A DNA stretch of 64,000 bases from Achromobacter sp. Root83 (GTDB lineage: Bacteria > Pseudomonadota > Gammaproteobacteria > Burkholderiales > Burkholderiaceae_B): the NCBI RefSeq assembly GCF_001428845.1, contig NZ_LMIU01000022.1, positions 186,001 through 250,000 of the forward strand. Reading direction: 5' to 3'. Within the stretch, counting starts at the first letter, position 1, and each line of letters starts with the position of its first letter. Below the pieces are notes generated by a model, which had not been told where the DNA came from, did not search any database, and saw only the letters and a list, made by a program, of their open reading frames with translations. The position numbers were made by a program, and so were the translations under genes. Below are positions 34,220 to 42,529 of this stretch, in pieces.

Positions 34220-35136
34220 AGGTCGCGGGCAAACACCTGGCCCACCAGGTCCTTGCCAAAGCTATGGTGCGTTTCTTCTTCGACCAAGGCAAAACCTGCG
34301 CGGTCATAGATGCGCCGCGCATCGGTAAGCACGCTATTGGTCCACAGCACCATCCTGGCATAGCCCGCCTGGCGCGCGAAGCGCAGGCATTCGTCCACCA
34401 GCCGGCTCCCGATGCCCAGGCCGCGCGCGGCGGGATCGACGTACAACAGCCGCAGCTTCGCCGTGGCGGCATCCTGCTCGACGATGAACACGGAACCCAC
34501 CACCTTGCCATCCTTTTCGGCGATCCAGCACCGTTCCCGCGCCGGCTTGAACTCCCGCACGAACTTCGAGACGATCTCGGCCACCAGGGCCTCGTACTCG
34601 TTGTTCCAGCCGAATTCCTGCGCATACAGCAGCGCCTGGCGATGGATCACGTATCCCAGGTCGCCGGGGTACGGATCCCGCAGCACATAGCTTTTCTCGG
34701 TGGGATCGAGCAACGCGCGGATCCGCGCCATGGCATCCAGCAATTGCGCCTGCCGCAGTTCCGGCAGCCGGGCCAACATCGCGCTGACTTCCTTGCGCGA
34801 TGCCTGATTGAGCGGCTCGAACACCTTGCGTCCCTGCTCGGTCAGGTTGAGCTGGATCGCGCGCGCGTCATTGGGCGACCGGCTCTTGCCCACCAGCCCC
34901 TTTTTCTCGAAGCCCGATATCACCCGGCTGACATAGCCGGCGTTCAACCCCAGCTCCTGGCAAAGATCGGACGACGTCAGCCCCTGGCGGTGCGCCAACT
35001 CGTACAGGATGCGGACTTCCGTCAGCGAAAACTCGCTTTCCAGCAAGTGTTCGTGCAGCACACCGATCTGGCGGGTGTAATAGCGGTTGAAGCTGCGGAC
35101 AGCCTCCGCGCGCTGGGTCAGTGTGTCGAGTACCAT
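34216..35136 (-). CDS. MarR-family regulator fused to a GNAT acetyltransferase
   Basis: A 306-residue two-domain protein. Residues ~15-135 form a MarR winged helix (LTEVRILYELAHRQGLTSSD, then LNAGYVSRVISGFEKKGL). Residues ~155-306 form a GNAT domain with the CoA-binding ARGLGIGSRLVDECLRFAR and the C-terminal RRIYDRAGFALVEEE. Fusions of this type occur widely in proteobacteria, but their acceptors are mostly unknown. The start is placed at MVLDTLTQRAE; an earlier in-frame Met at 35190 adds unconserved residues. Co-operonic with a DMT exporter, suggesting modification and export of one compound. Confidence 0.87.
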   Translation of the reverse strand: MVLDTLTQRAEAVRSFNRYYTRQIGVLHEHLLESEFSLTEVRILYELAHRQGLTSSDLCQELGLNAGYVSRVISGFEKKGLVGKSRSPNDARAIQLNLTEQGRKVFEPLNQASRKEVSAMLARLPELRQAQLLDAMARIRALLDPTEKSYVLRDPYPGDLGYVIHRQALLYAQEFGWNNEYEALVAEIVSKFVREFKPARERCWIAEKDGKVVGSVFIVEQDAATAKLRLLYVDPAARGLGIGSRLVDECLRFARQAGYARMVLWTNSVLTDARRIYDRAGFALVEEETHHSFGKDLVGQVFARDL

Positions 35137-35258
35137 TTGCCAAATTCCAGTAAATACTTGCCTCAAGCAATTATTCACCGGGATTGGCATTACGGCAAGC
35201 GCCCGAGCGCCCTTGTGTCAATATCCGGCCATCGTTCCCTGATTCTGGAGTCTCTGCC

Positions 35259-37097
35259 TTGTTTCGCAGATTTGAAGGTCGACTCGACCCCTTCCCGTCC
35301 GAAAATGTCCCGCCGCCCCCCAAGGGCTTTTTCGCGTTCCTCTGGTTTTGCACGCATGGATCGCGCCGCTACATCGCCGCGCTGGCGGTGCTGAGCGCCG
35401 GTGTTTCCATCTACGAAGCCTGGCTGTTTGCCTTCCTGGGGCAGATCGTCGATTTGCTCACGGTCTGGCAGGCGGGCGACCCGGCGTCGGCGCATGAACG
35501 CCGCGTGCTCTGGAGCATCGGCATTGTGCTGTTCGCCAGCATCGGCCTGGTGACGCTGCGCACGCTGGTGCAGCACCAGATACTGGCCATCAACCTGCCC
35601 CTGCGCCTGCGGTGGGACTTTCACCGCATGATGCTGCGGCAAAGCCTGTCGTTCTTTGCCGACGAATTCGCGGGCCGCGTCACCACCAAGGTCATGCAGA
35701 CCGCGCTGGCGGTGCGCGAGGTGCTGCTCACCTTCTGCGAAATCGCGCTTGGCATCGTGGTCTATTTCTTCACCATCGTGGCGCTGGCCGGCGGTTTCGA
35801 TTGGCGCCTGATGCTGCCGTTCGTTGGCTGGCTGGCGCTGTACGGATTGGCCATGGTGTACTTCGTGCCCAGGCTGGGCAAGGTCGGCAAGGAACAGGCG
35901 CACGCGCGGTCCTCGATGACCGGGCGCGTGACCGACGCGTATTCCAACATCACCACCGTCAAACTCTTTTCGCACACCAACCGCGAGGCCCGGTTCGCTC
36001 GGGCCGCAATGGAAGACTTCAAGAACACGGGCTATCTCCAGATGCGCCTGGTCAGCCAGTTCGAGATCGTCAACCAGATACTGGCGACCGCACTGATTCT
36101 GTCGGCGGGAGGCTATGCGCTGTGGCTGTGGCACGGCAGTGAAATCGGCACCGGCGCGGTCGCTGCCGTCACGGCCATGGCGTTGCGCGTGAACGGCATG
36201 TCGCACTGGATCATGTGGCAGATGACATCGCTCTTCGAGAGCATCGGCACCGTGCAGGACGGCATCGCCACCCTGACCCACGTTCCGAAAGTGCAGGACG
36301 CGCCCCAGGCAGCGCCGTTGCGCGTCACGCGCGGCGAGGTCGAATTCGACGACGTCTACTTCAACTACAACGGCGAGCGCCAGGTGCTGGACGGCCTGAG
36401 CCTCAAGGTGCGTCCCGGCGAGAAGATCGGCCTGGTGGGACGCTCGGGCGCCGGCAAATCCACCCTGATCAATCTGCTGCTGCGCTTCTACGATGTGGAC
36501 CGCGGGCAGATACGCATCGACGGGCAGGATATCTCGCAGGTCACCCAGGACAGCCTGCGCAGCGCCATCGGCATGGTCACGCAGGACACCTCGCTGCTGC
36601 ATCGATCCATCTGCGACAACATCTCCTACGGGCGTCCCGACGCGGATCCCGCCGAGGTCCGTGCCGCCGCGGCCCGCGCCCAGGCAGACGACTTCATTCA
36701 GCAGTTGAGCGATTCGCATGGCAACAAAGGCTACGACACGCTGGTCGGCGAACGCGGCGTCAAGCTCTCCGGCGGTCAGCGCCAGCGGATCGCCATTGCC
36801 CGCGTCATGCTCAAGAACGCCCCCATCCTGCTGCTGGACGAAGCCACCAGCGCGCTCGATTCGGAGGTCGAAGCCGCGATTCAGGAAAGTCTGGACGAAG
36901 TCATGCAAGGCAAGACAGTCATTGCCATCGCCCACCGGCTTTCGACCATCGCGGCGATGGATAGGCTGATCGTGATGGATCAAGGCCGCATCATCGAAGC
37001 AGGCAGCCATGCCGAACTATTGAATAAGGGCGGGGTCTACGCCCGCCTGTGGCGCCACCAGAGCGGCGGATTTTTGGCGGAGGAGCTGGAACAGTAG
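35259..37097 (+). CDS. ABC exporter, fused membrane and ATPase domains
   Basis: A 612-residue homodimeric exporter half. The membrane domain (residues ~30-330) has six helices; the ATPase domain (~365-600) has Walker A GRSGAGKSTLINLL, Q-loop VTQDTSLLHRS, signature KLSGGQRQRIAIARV, Walker B ILLLDEATSALDSE and switch HRLSTIA. It resembles multidrug/lipid exporters (MdlB/MsbA class) but the substrate is unknown. A TTG start at 35259 is chosen as it gives the family-like MFRRFEGRLDPFPS and has TGGAG about ten bases upstream; the open frame extends further without a good site. Confidence 0.85.
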   Translation: MFRRFEGRLDPFPSENVPPPPKGFFAFLWFCTHGSRRYIAALAVLSAGVSIYEAWLFAFLGQIVDLLTVWQAGDPASAHERRVLWSIGIVLFASIGLVTLRTLVQHQILAINLPLRLRWDFHRMMLRQSLSFFADEFAGRVTTKVMQTALAVREVLLTFCEIALGIVVYFFTIVALAGGFDWRLMLPFVGWLALYGLAMVYFVPRLGKVGKEQAHARSSMTGRVTDAYSNITTVKLFSHTNREARFARAAMEDFKNTGYLQMRLVSQFEIVNQILATALILSAGGYALWLWHGSEIGTGAVAAVTAMALRVNGMSHWIMWQMTSLFESIGTVQDGIATLTHVPKVQDAPQAAPLRVTRGEVEFDDVYFNYNGERQVLDGLSLKVRPGEKIGLVGRSGAGKSTLINLLLRFYDVDRGQIRIDGQDISQVTQDSLRSAIGMVTQDTSLLHRSICDNISYGRPDADPAEVRAAAARAQADDFIQQLSDSHGNKGYDTLVGERGVKLSGGQRQRIAIARVMLKNAPILLLDEATSALDSEVEAAIQESLDEVMQGKTVIAIAHRLSTIAAMDRLIVMDQGRIIEAGSHAELLNKGGVYARLWRHQSGGFLAEELEQ

Positions 37098-37152
37098 GGC
37101 GCGGCGGATGGCGCGGCTGTGCGAAATCACCAGCCCCCCCGGTTAGTCACAA

Positions 37153-37186
37153 TTGCTCCCGTGAGATCTCTAATCTACAATTAGAG
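37153..37186 (+). promoter_or_regulatory. hipBA promoter and operator
   Basis: A perfect 7-5-7 palindrome CTCTAAT-ctaca-ATTAGAG lies at 37168-37186, 20 bp before hipB. It contains a good -10 (TACAAT at 37176-37181); 17 bp upstream is a weak -35 (TTGCTC, 37153-37158). A repressor bound there would block the promoter, matching HipB autoregulation in the HipBA family. Confidence 0.7.
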
Positions 37187-37206
37187 TTCCCAAGGGACGC
37201 TTAATC

Positions 37207-37533
37207 ATGGAACTTCCCCTTCCTTTTCCCGTGGATCGTGCGATCCGGAAGCTCGGCAGCGACATTTCCTTGGCTCGCAGGCGGCGACACATCTCGCAGG
37301 CCTCGCTTGCCGAGCGCATGGGCGCGTCCCTGTCTACCGTGCGCCGCATGGAGAAAGGCGACAGCAAGGTGCCCATCCACTTCTTCGCCCGAGCCCTGCA
37401 CGTCTTTGGCGAAATCCAGGCACTCGAGCACCTCTTGGACACGCCGAACGACGAGATCGGGTTGACGCTGATGGACGAGCAGTTGCCCAAACGCGTTCGC
37501 AGCAAGCCCGGCGGATCTTCGGGAGCTCTGTAA
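37207..37533 (+). CDS. hipB: HipB-type antitoxin, XRE helix-turn-helix
   Basis: A 108-residue DNA-binding antitoxin. The XRE helix-turn-helix is at ~15-70: GSDISLARRRRHISQASLAE and MGASLSTVRRMEKGD. Its C-terminal tail (DEQLPKRVRSKPGG) probably contacts the toxin. It overlaps hipA by one base (TAATG), so both are co-translated, with antitoxin first as usual. The palindrome just upstream is its likely operator. Confidence 0.85.
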   Translation: MELPLPFPVDRAIRKLGSDISLARRRRHISQASLAERMGASLSTVRRMEKGDSKVPIHFFARALHVFGEIQALEHLLDTPNDEIGLTLMDEQLPKRVRSKPGGSSGAL

Positions 37534-38825
37534 TGGCGATCGCCCCACCGACCCGCCAACAGGTCCAGGTATGCATTGGCAAGGCTGGGCTGCCGCTAGG
37601 CTCACTCGTGTACGTACAGCAAGGCAGGCGCCAGAACTGCGCCTTTGCCTATGACGAGACCTGGCTGGCCAACCCTGAACGGTTCAACATATCGGCAGAC
37701 CTGCAACTCATGCCAGGGCATCAGTCACACAAGGCTGCCTCGCCGCATGACTCCGTATTCCACGGCGCGATTGCCGATACGGTTCCCGACGCCTGGGGCC
37801 GTCGCGTCATAGCCCGCGACCACGCCAAGCGCCGTCGCACCGCTCCGAAACTGCCGCCCTTGACCGAGTTGGACTATCTACTGGCGGTGGACGATTTCAG
37901 CCGTGTGGGTGCATTGCGCCTGCGCGATCAGAATGGAACCTGGCATAGAACCGCGGCTGAGGGGCGGCGCACTACCCCACCGATAATCGAACTCGAACAT
38001 ATTTACCAAGCCAGCCGCGCCGTCGAGCGCGGGCAAGAGACAGCGGAAGACCTCCGCTACCTGCAAGGCAAGGGCACATCGCTCGGTGGCATGCGTCCCA
38101 AATGCACCATAGTGGACGAAGACGGCAGGCTTGCCATCGGCAAGTTTCCCAGCCTGAACGATGCGCGCAGCGTCACGCGCGGCGAGGTCCTGGCGTTGAA
38201 GCTGGCACAGTTGGCGGGCATCGATTCCGCGCCTGCGCGCATCGTCACCATGGCCGAGGTACCCGTGGCGGTCATCCGACGTTTCGATCGTGACGGCGAC
38301 GACGGCCGCATTCCCTATCAATCAGCCGCATCGCTGTTGCAAGCCTCGCGAGAGGAAGACCGCAGCTACACGGAAATTGCAGACGCCATCCGCTCCCACG
38401 GCCACGCACCGACTCAGGATTTACATGAACTCTGGCGCCGCCTCGTTTTCAACTTGTTGATCACGAACGTCGACGATCACCTGCAGAACCATGGCTTCCT
38501 GCATGTGGAACATGGACTGTGGCGGCTTGCGCCTGCGTTCGACATCAACCCGTTCCCGGACAAAGAACGAGAGTCAAAGACTTGGCTATCCGAGGAAGAC
38601 GGACCGGTAACCGATGTGAATATGTTGCTAGCCCGCGCGCCCTACTTCGGTCTCGATAGGAAGCAAGCTATGCGTATTTTGGCGAAAGTCCATGCGGCGG
38701 TATTGAACTGGCGGCAAGTCGCTTTAGGTGCTGGGGTCGGACTGCGCGCACACGAGCTGGACGATTTTGCAGCAGCGTTCGATCATGGGCAGATAGAGGC
38801 AACTGCCGCCCTGCTTGAAGGGTAA
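37533..38825 (+). CDS. hipA: HipA-type serine/threonine kinase toxin
   Basis: A 430-residue HipA-family kinase. E. coli HipA inactivates glutamyl-tRNA synthetase; other members have other targets. The glycine-rich region is KGTSLGGMRPKCTIV (residues ~180-194), the catalytic loop is NVDDHLQNHGF (~311-321), and the metal-binding DINPFPD follows at ~336. The N-terminal HipA_N-like part has AIADTVPDAWGRRV. All kinase residues expected are present, so it looks active. Base composition is slightly more AT-rich than the neighbouring genes, suggesting acquisition. It ends 84 bp from the tRNA-Gly gene's 3' end. Confidence 0.87.
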   Translation: MAIAPPTRQQVQVCIGKAGLPLGSLVYVQQGRRQNCAFAYDETWLANPERFNISADLQLMPGHQSHKAASPHDSVFHGAIADTVPDAWGRRVIARDHAKRRRTAPKLPPLTELDYLLAVDDFSRVGALRLRDQNGTWHRTAAEGRRTTPPIIELEHIYQASRAVERGQETAEDLRYLQGKGTSLGGMRPKCTIVDEDGRLAIGKFPSLNDARSVTRGEVLALKLAQLAGIDSAPARIVTMAEVPVAVIRRFDRDGDDGRIPYQSAASLLQASREEDRSYTEIADAIRSHGHAPTQDLHELWRRLVFNLLITNVDDHLQNHGFLHVEHGLWRLAPAFDINPFPDKERESKTWLSEEDGPVTDVNMLLARAPYFGLDRKQAMRILAKVHAAVLNWRQVALGAGVGLRAHELDDFAAAFDHGQIEATAALLEG

Positions 38826-38908
38826 AAGAGTTACTCCCGCTGCCCTCGAGCATGGGGGTGCCACAGGCGTTCACGTCCCAAACTGACGCGATGGGTATGA
38901 AGCGTGAT

Positions 38909-38982
38909 TGGAGCGGGTGAAGGGAATCGAACCCTCGTATGAAGCTTGGGAAGCTGCCGTTCTACCATTGAACTACACCCGC
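38909..38982 (-). tRNA. tRNA-Gly (anticodon CCC)
   Basis: On the minus strand, GCGGGTGTAGTTCAATGGTA begins a cloverleaf: acceptor GCGGGTG pairs with CACCCGC, the anticodon loop is TTCCCAA (anticodon CCC), and the T arm has GGTTCGATTCC. The 3' CCA is encoded. It closely resembles E. coli glyU. The anticodon stem has one mismatched pair. The 3' end faces hipA. Confidence 0.95.
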
Positions 38983-39049
38983 TCGGGTGTCGTGCCGCGA
39001 TCATGAAACCGGGGCAGAGGCGGGGATTATAGCGCGCCTTTTTCCGGCT

Positions 39050-39073
39050 GGGACGGCGCCGGGGCGCCGTCCC
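39050..39073. terminator. Hairpin between tRNA-Gly and the Bug-type gene
   Basis: A perfect 11-bp inverted repeat GGGACGGCGCC (39050-39060) and GGCGCCGTCCC (39063-39073) with a 2-nt gap, downstream of the minus-strand Bug gene. It is GC-rich, but no T-run follows on that strand; a bidirectional or weak terminator is possible. Confidence 0.45.
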
Positions 39074-39095
39074 TCACCCTGCGCAAGCTGATACG

Positions 39096-40082
39096 TCAGT
39101 TCGCCGTGATGTTGGCGGCCTTGACCACTTTGCCCCAGCGGTCCAGCTCGGTCTGGGTGTAGGCGCCCAGTTCCTTCGGGCCCATGAAGATGGCTTCGGC
39201 GCCCTGCTCCGCGGCCTTCTGGCGGAAGGCGTCGCTCTTCATGATCTTCTGGATTTCACCGGCGATCTTGTCGACCACGGGCGCGGGCGTGTCCTTGGGC
39301 GCGTACATGGCGAACCACGACGAGACGATCAGGTCCGGGTAGCCGGCTTCGGCGGCGGTGGGAACGTCGGGCAGCGACGGCAGGCGGGTGTTGCCCGTGA
39401 CGGCCAGCGCGCGCAGCTTGCCGGCGGCGATCTGGCCCAGCAGCGGAGGCGGCGTGGTGATGGTCATGTCCACGGCGCCACCCAGCAGGTCGTTGAGCGC
39501 AGGGCCGGTGCCCTTGTAGGGGATGTGGGTGATCTGCGTGCCGGCCATCTGGTTCAAGAGTTCCGTGGCCACTTGCTGCAACGAACCGTTGCCCGACGAG
39601 GCGTAGTTGAGCTTGCCCGGATTGGCCTTGGCATAGGCGACCAGTTCCTTCAGAGACTTGATCGGCAGGTCGGGACGCACCACCACCACTTGCGGGGCCG
39701 ACAGCACGTTGGCCACCGGCGCGAAGTCCTTGATGGGGTCCCAGCCGGCGGCCGGCGTGACGTGCGGGGTGATGACCTGGAAGCCCGAATACTGCAGCAG
39801 CAGCGTGTAGCCATCGGGCTTGGCGCGGGCGACGGCCTGCGCGGCGATGCCGCCGGACGCGCCCGGCTTGTTCTCGACCACGACGCTCTGGCCCAGCGCC
39901 GTGCCCAGGGGCTGGGCGATCAGGCGGGCGGCGATGTCGGTGGTGCCGCCGGGCGCGGCGGACACGATCAAGGTGATGGGACGATTGGGAAAATCGGCTT
40001 GCGCGCTGGCGGCGCCGGCGGCGATGGTCAGGGCGGCGGCTACGCTGGCGCGCAGGGCGATGGGCAGGCTGGACAGAGCCAT
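39096..40082 (-). CDS. Bug-family tripartite tricarboxylate transporter solute-binding protein
   Basis: A 328-residue periplasmic receptor. The signal peptide MALSSLPIALRASVAAALTI ends near ASA-Q; the mature start FPNRPITLIVSAAPGGTTDI is the hallmark Bug opening, with the carboxylate-binding loop around PGASGGIAAQAVARAKPDGY. TctA/TctB membrane genes are absent. The start at 40082 is chosen because upstream sequence is a repetitive nonamer tract. It follows the lyase and CoA-transferase genes, so it probably binds their dicarboxylate or hydroxy-acid substrate. Confidence 0.85.
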   Translation of the reverse strand: MALSSLPIALRASVAAALTIAAGAASAQADFPNRPITLIVSAAPGGTTDIAARLIAQPLGTALGQSVVVENKPGASGGIAAQAVARAKPDGYTLLLQYSGFQVITPHVTPAAGWDPIKDFAPVANVLSAPQVVVVRPDLPIKSLKELVAYAKANPGKLNYASSGNGSLQQVATELLNQMAGTQITHIPYKGTGPALNDLLGGAVDMTITTPPPLLGQIAAGKLRALAVTGNTRLPSLPDVPTAAEAGYPDLIVSSWFAMYAPKDTPAPVVDKIAGEIQKIMKSDAFRQKAAEQGAEAIFMGPKELGAYTQTELDRWGKVVKAANITAN

Positions 40083-40120
40083 GGTTTGTCTCCTAGGTAT
40101 TTTTATCCGTGGGTGGTCGT

Positions 40121-40219
40121 CAGGTATTGCGGGTACTGAGGGTATTACCGGTACTGCTGATATTGCGGGTGCCGTGAGCACGGCAAGTGATGCCGGTACT
40201 GCAAGTACTGCGGGTATTC
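40121..40219. repeat. Degenerate 9-bp tandem repeat
   Basis: Eleven consecutive nonamers can be read from 40121, most close to xxGGTAYTG: cgggtactg, agggtatta, ccggtactg, ctgatattg, cgggtgccg, ccggtactg, caagtactg, cgggtattc among others. It sits in the leader between the lyase stop and the Bug gene start. Both frames across it translate as a three-residue repeat, an effect of the 9-bp period. Confidence 0.8.
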
Positions 40220-40257
40220 GAATCCGGTCTTGGAGAAGTCCGCGTCAGACTGCCGCG

Positions 40258-41214
40258 TCACGCCGCCGCGTCCGGGAACCGTTCCGCCAGCCACGCCGGC
40301 GCCGCATGCAGAGCAAGCCGCGGCCCGGCCTGGAGCAGCGCGTTGGACAGGTCCCGCTGCACCAACGCGGGCAAGCCGCGCACGATCGCCAGCAAGGGCT
40401 CCAGCGACACGCCGGACTCCACGCCCATGCAGGCGAACATGTGCGCCAATTCTTCGGTGTTGACGTTGCCGCTGGCGCCGGGCGCGTAAGGGCATCCGCC
40501 CAGCCCGCCGGCGGCGGCGTCGAATCGGGTGATGCCGGTCTGCCATGCCGCGATGGCGTTGGCCAGCGCCATGCCGCGCGTATTGTGCAGGTGCACGGTC
40601 AGCGCGGCGCCCGGCAGGCGCGCTGCCGCCTGTTCGCACAGATCGGCCACTTGCGTCGGAAACGCCATGCCGGTGGTGTCGCACAGCGTGATGCCCGAGG
40701 CCCCCGCATCCACCAGCCTGGCGGCCAGGTCCAGGACCTGGGCGGCGGGCACGTCGCCATCGAACGGACAGCCGAAGGCGGTGGACAGGGATACGTTGCA
40801 AGGCGCGCCGGCGCGGGCCGCGGCGGCCAGCACCTGGGCCAGTTCGGCGTACGACTGGTCGCGGGTCATGCGCAGGTTGGCCCGGTTGTGGGTTTCCGAG
40901 CACGACATAACCAGGTTCATCTCGTCGGTGCCGGCTTCCAGCGCCCGCTCCAGCCCGCGGATGTTGGGGACCAGCGCGGTATAGATCACGCCCGGACGGC
41001 GGCGGATGCGGCGCATGACTTCCACGGCATCGGCCAGCGCGGGAATGGCCTTGGGCGACGTGAAGCTGGTGACCTCGATGCGCGCAAAGCCGCAATCGGA
41101 CAAGGCGTCCACAAAGGCGACCTTGTCGTCGGTGGACACTATGGTCTTTTCGATCTGCAGGCCGTCGCGCGGGCCGACTTCATTGATTTCGATGCGGGCG
41201 GGACCGGTGTTCAT
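40258..41214 (-). CDS. HMG-CoA lyase-like enzyme
   Basis: A 318-residue TIM-barrel lyase of the HMGL-like family. It has the start motif EVGPRDGLQ (residues ~12-20), the metal site VHLHNTRGMALANA, and the signature GGLGGCPYAPGASGNV with the catalytic Cys. Enzymes of this family split HMG-CoA to acetoacetate and acetyl-CoA, or related acyl-CoAs such as citramalyl-CoA. Its ATG overlaps the CoA-transferase stop by 4 bp. With a type III CoA-transferase before it, an activation-then-cleavage route for a 3-hydroxy-3-methyl diacid is likely. Confidence 0.85.
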   Translation of the reverse strand: MNTGPARIEINEVGPRDGLQIEKTIVSTDDKVAFVDALSDCGFARIEVTSFTSPKAIPALADAVEVMRRIRRRPGVIYTALVPNIRGLERALEAGTDEMNLVMSCSETHNRANLRMTRDQSYAELAQVLAAAARAGAPCNVSLSTAFGCPFDGDVPAAQVLDLAARLVDAGASGITLCDTTGMAFPTQVADLCEQAAARLPGAALTVHLHNTRGMALANAIAAWQTGITRFDAAAGGLGGCPYAPGASGNVNTEELAHMFACMGVESGVSLEPLLAIVRGLPALVQRDLSNALLQAGPRLALHAAPAWLAERFPDAAA

Positions 41215-42404
41215 GCGATGACTCCCTTGGCGCGCAACGCGGCGCGTTGTGCTTCGGACAGGCCCGCCGACGCCAGTACGGCATCGGTGTGCTCGCCCAG
41301 CGTGGGCGCGCGCTCGCGCACCGCCCCGGGGTTGGACGACAGGCAAGGGAACACGGCGGGCATCTCCACCTGCACGCCTGCCGCGGACTCGATCGAGGTG
41401 ATGGCGTTGCGGGCGCGGTAATGGGGATCCTTGGCGATATCGGCGACCGAATAAATCCGGCCGGCGGGCACGCCCGCCTCCAGCATCGCGGCCAGCACGT
41501 CGTCGATGCGGCGCTCGAGCGTCCAGCCGCCGATGGCGGCGTCGATCTCGGCGACGCGCCGGGCGCGGCCGTCGTTGTGCGCCAGCGAGGGATCCTGACC
41601 CAGGTCGTCGCGCCCGATGCGCGCCATGAGGCGCGTGTAGATGGCGTCGCCGTTACCGGCGATGAGCACGTAGCCGTCCTGGCAGGGATAGGCGTTGGAC
41701 GGGGCGATGCCCGGCAGCGAGGCGCCGGCGGGCTCGCGCACCGCGCCGAACACCGAGTATTCGGGCAGCAGGCTTTCGCTGAGGTTGAAGAGGCTTTCAT
41801 AGAGCGCGGTGTCGATCACCTGCCCCACGCCCCCGCGCGCATCGCGCTGGTACAGCGCCAGCATCACGCCCAGCGCGCCATGCAGGCCCGCGATGGTGTC
41901 GCCCAGCGACAGGCCGGCCCGCACCGGCGCGCGGCCGGGCTCGCCGTTCAGGTAGCGCAGGCCCGCCATGGCTTCGCCGATGGCCGCAAAACCCGGTTCG
42001 CGCGCCTTCGGGCCGGTCTGGCCGTAGCCCGAGATGCGCAGCATGATCAGGCGGGGGTTCAGTTCGTGCAGGGCTTCCCACGACAAGCCCCATTTTTCCA
42101 GGGTGCCGGGGCGGAAGTTCTCGATCAGCACGTCGGCTTCGCGGGCCAGCAAGCGCACGATGTCCTGGCCTTCCTGCTGGCGCAGGTCCACGCAGACGGA
42201 CTGCTTGTTGCGCGACTGGGCCTCCCACCACACCGAAGTGCCCTCGTGCAGCAGGCGCCATTTGCGCAGCGGGTCGCCCTGGCCCGGCGGCTCGATCTTG
42301 ATGACCTGCGCGCCAAAGTCCGCCAGGGTCTTGGCGGCGAAAGGTCCAGCAATGAGTTGCCCCAGTTCCAGCACACGGATGCCGGCAAGAATCTGCCCTG
42401 CCAT
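41211..42404 (-). CDS. CaiB/BaiF-type CoA-transferase (family III)
   Basis: A 397-residue CoA-transferase. The N-terminus GIRVLELGQLIAGPFAAKTL and the CoA-binding FGAQVIKIEPPGQGDPLRKW are typical of family III; the catalytic Asp lies in LSLGDTIAGLHGAL (~residue 172). It transfers CoA from a donor such as succinyl-CoA to an organic acid. It is the first gene of a three-gene run with the HMG-CoA-lyase-like and Bug genes, downstream of a LysR gene on the same strand. Confidence 0.87.
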   Translation of the reverse strand: MAGQILAGIRVLELGQLIAGPFAAKTLADFGAQVIKIEPPGQGDPLRKWRLLHEGTSVWWEAQSRNKQSVCVDLRQQEGQDIVRLLAREADVLIENFRPGTLEKWGLSWEALHELNPRLIMLRISGYGQTGPKAREPGFAAIGEAMAGLRYLNGEPGRAPVRAGLSLGDTIAGLHGALGVMLALYQRDARGGVGQVIDTALYESLFNLSESLLPEYSVFGAVREPAGASLPGIAPSNAYPCQDGYVLIAGNGDAIYTRLMARIGRDDLGQDPSLAHNDGRARRVAEIDAAIGGWTLERRIDDVLAAMLEAGVPAGRIYSVADIAKDPHYRARNAITSIESAAGVQVEMPAVFPCLSSNPGAVRERAPTLGEHTDAVLASAGLSEAQRAALRAKGVIA

Positions 42405-42529
42405 ATCGCCTCCCAGGCGCGTCTATCGGTATTGATGGAAGGCAGTGTGCGCGCAAAGCGCCGGCCAGCGGAATGGACAATCGGGGAAAGGGGCATTCCC
42501 GGAACGAGAAACCCCGGGCAAACCCGCGC

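Noticed and set aside
37098..38908. Integration of hipBA at tRNA-Gly
   Set aside because: No direct repeat of the tRNA 3' end was found at the far side of hipB and no integrase gene is present, so it is only noted as possible.
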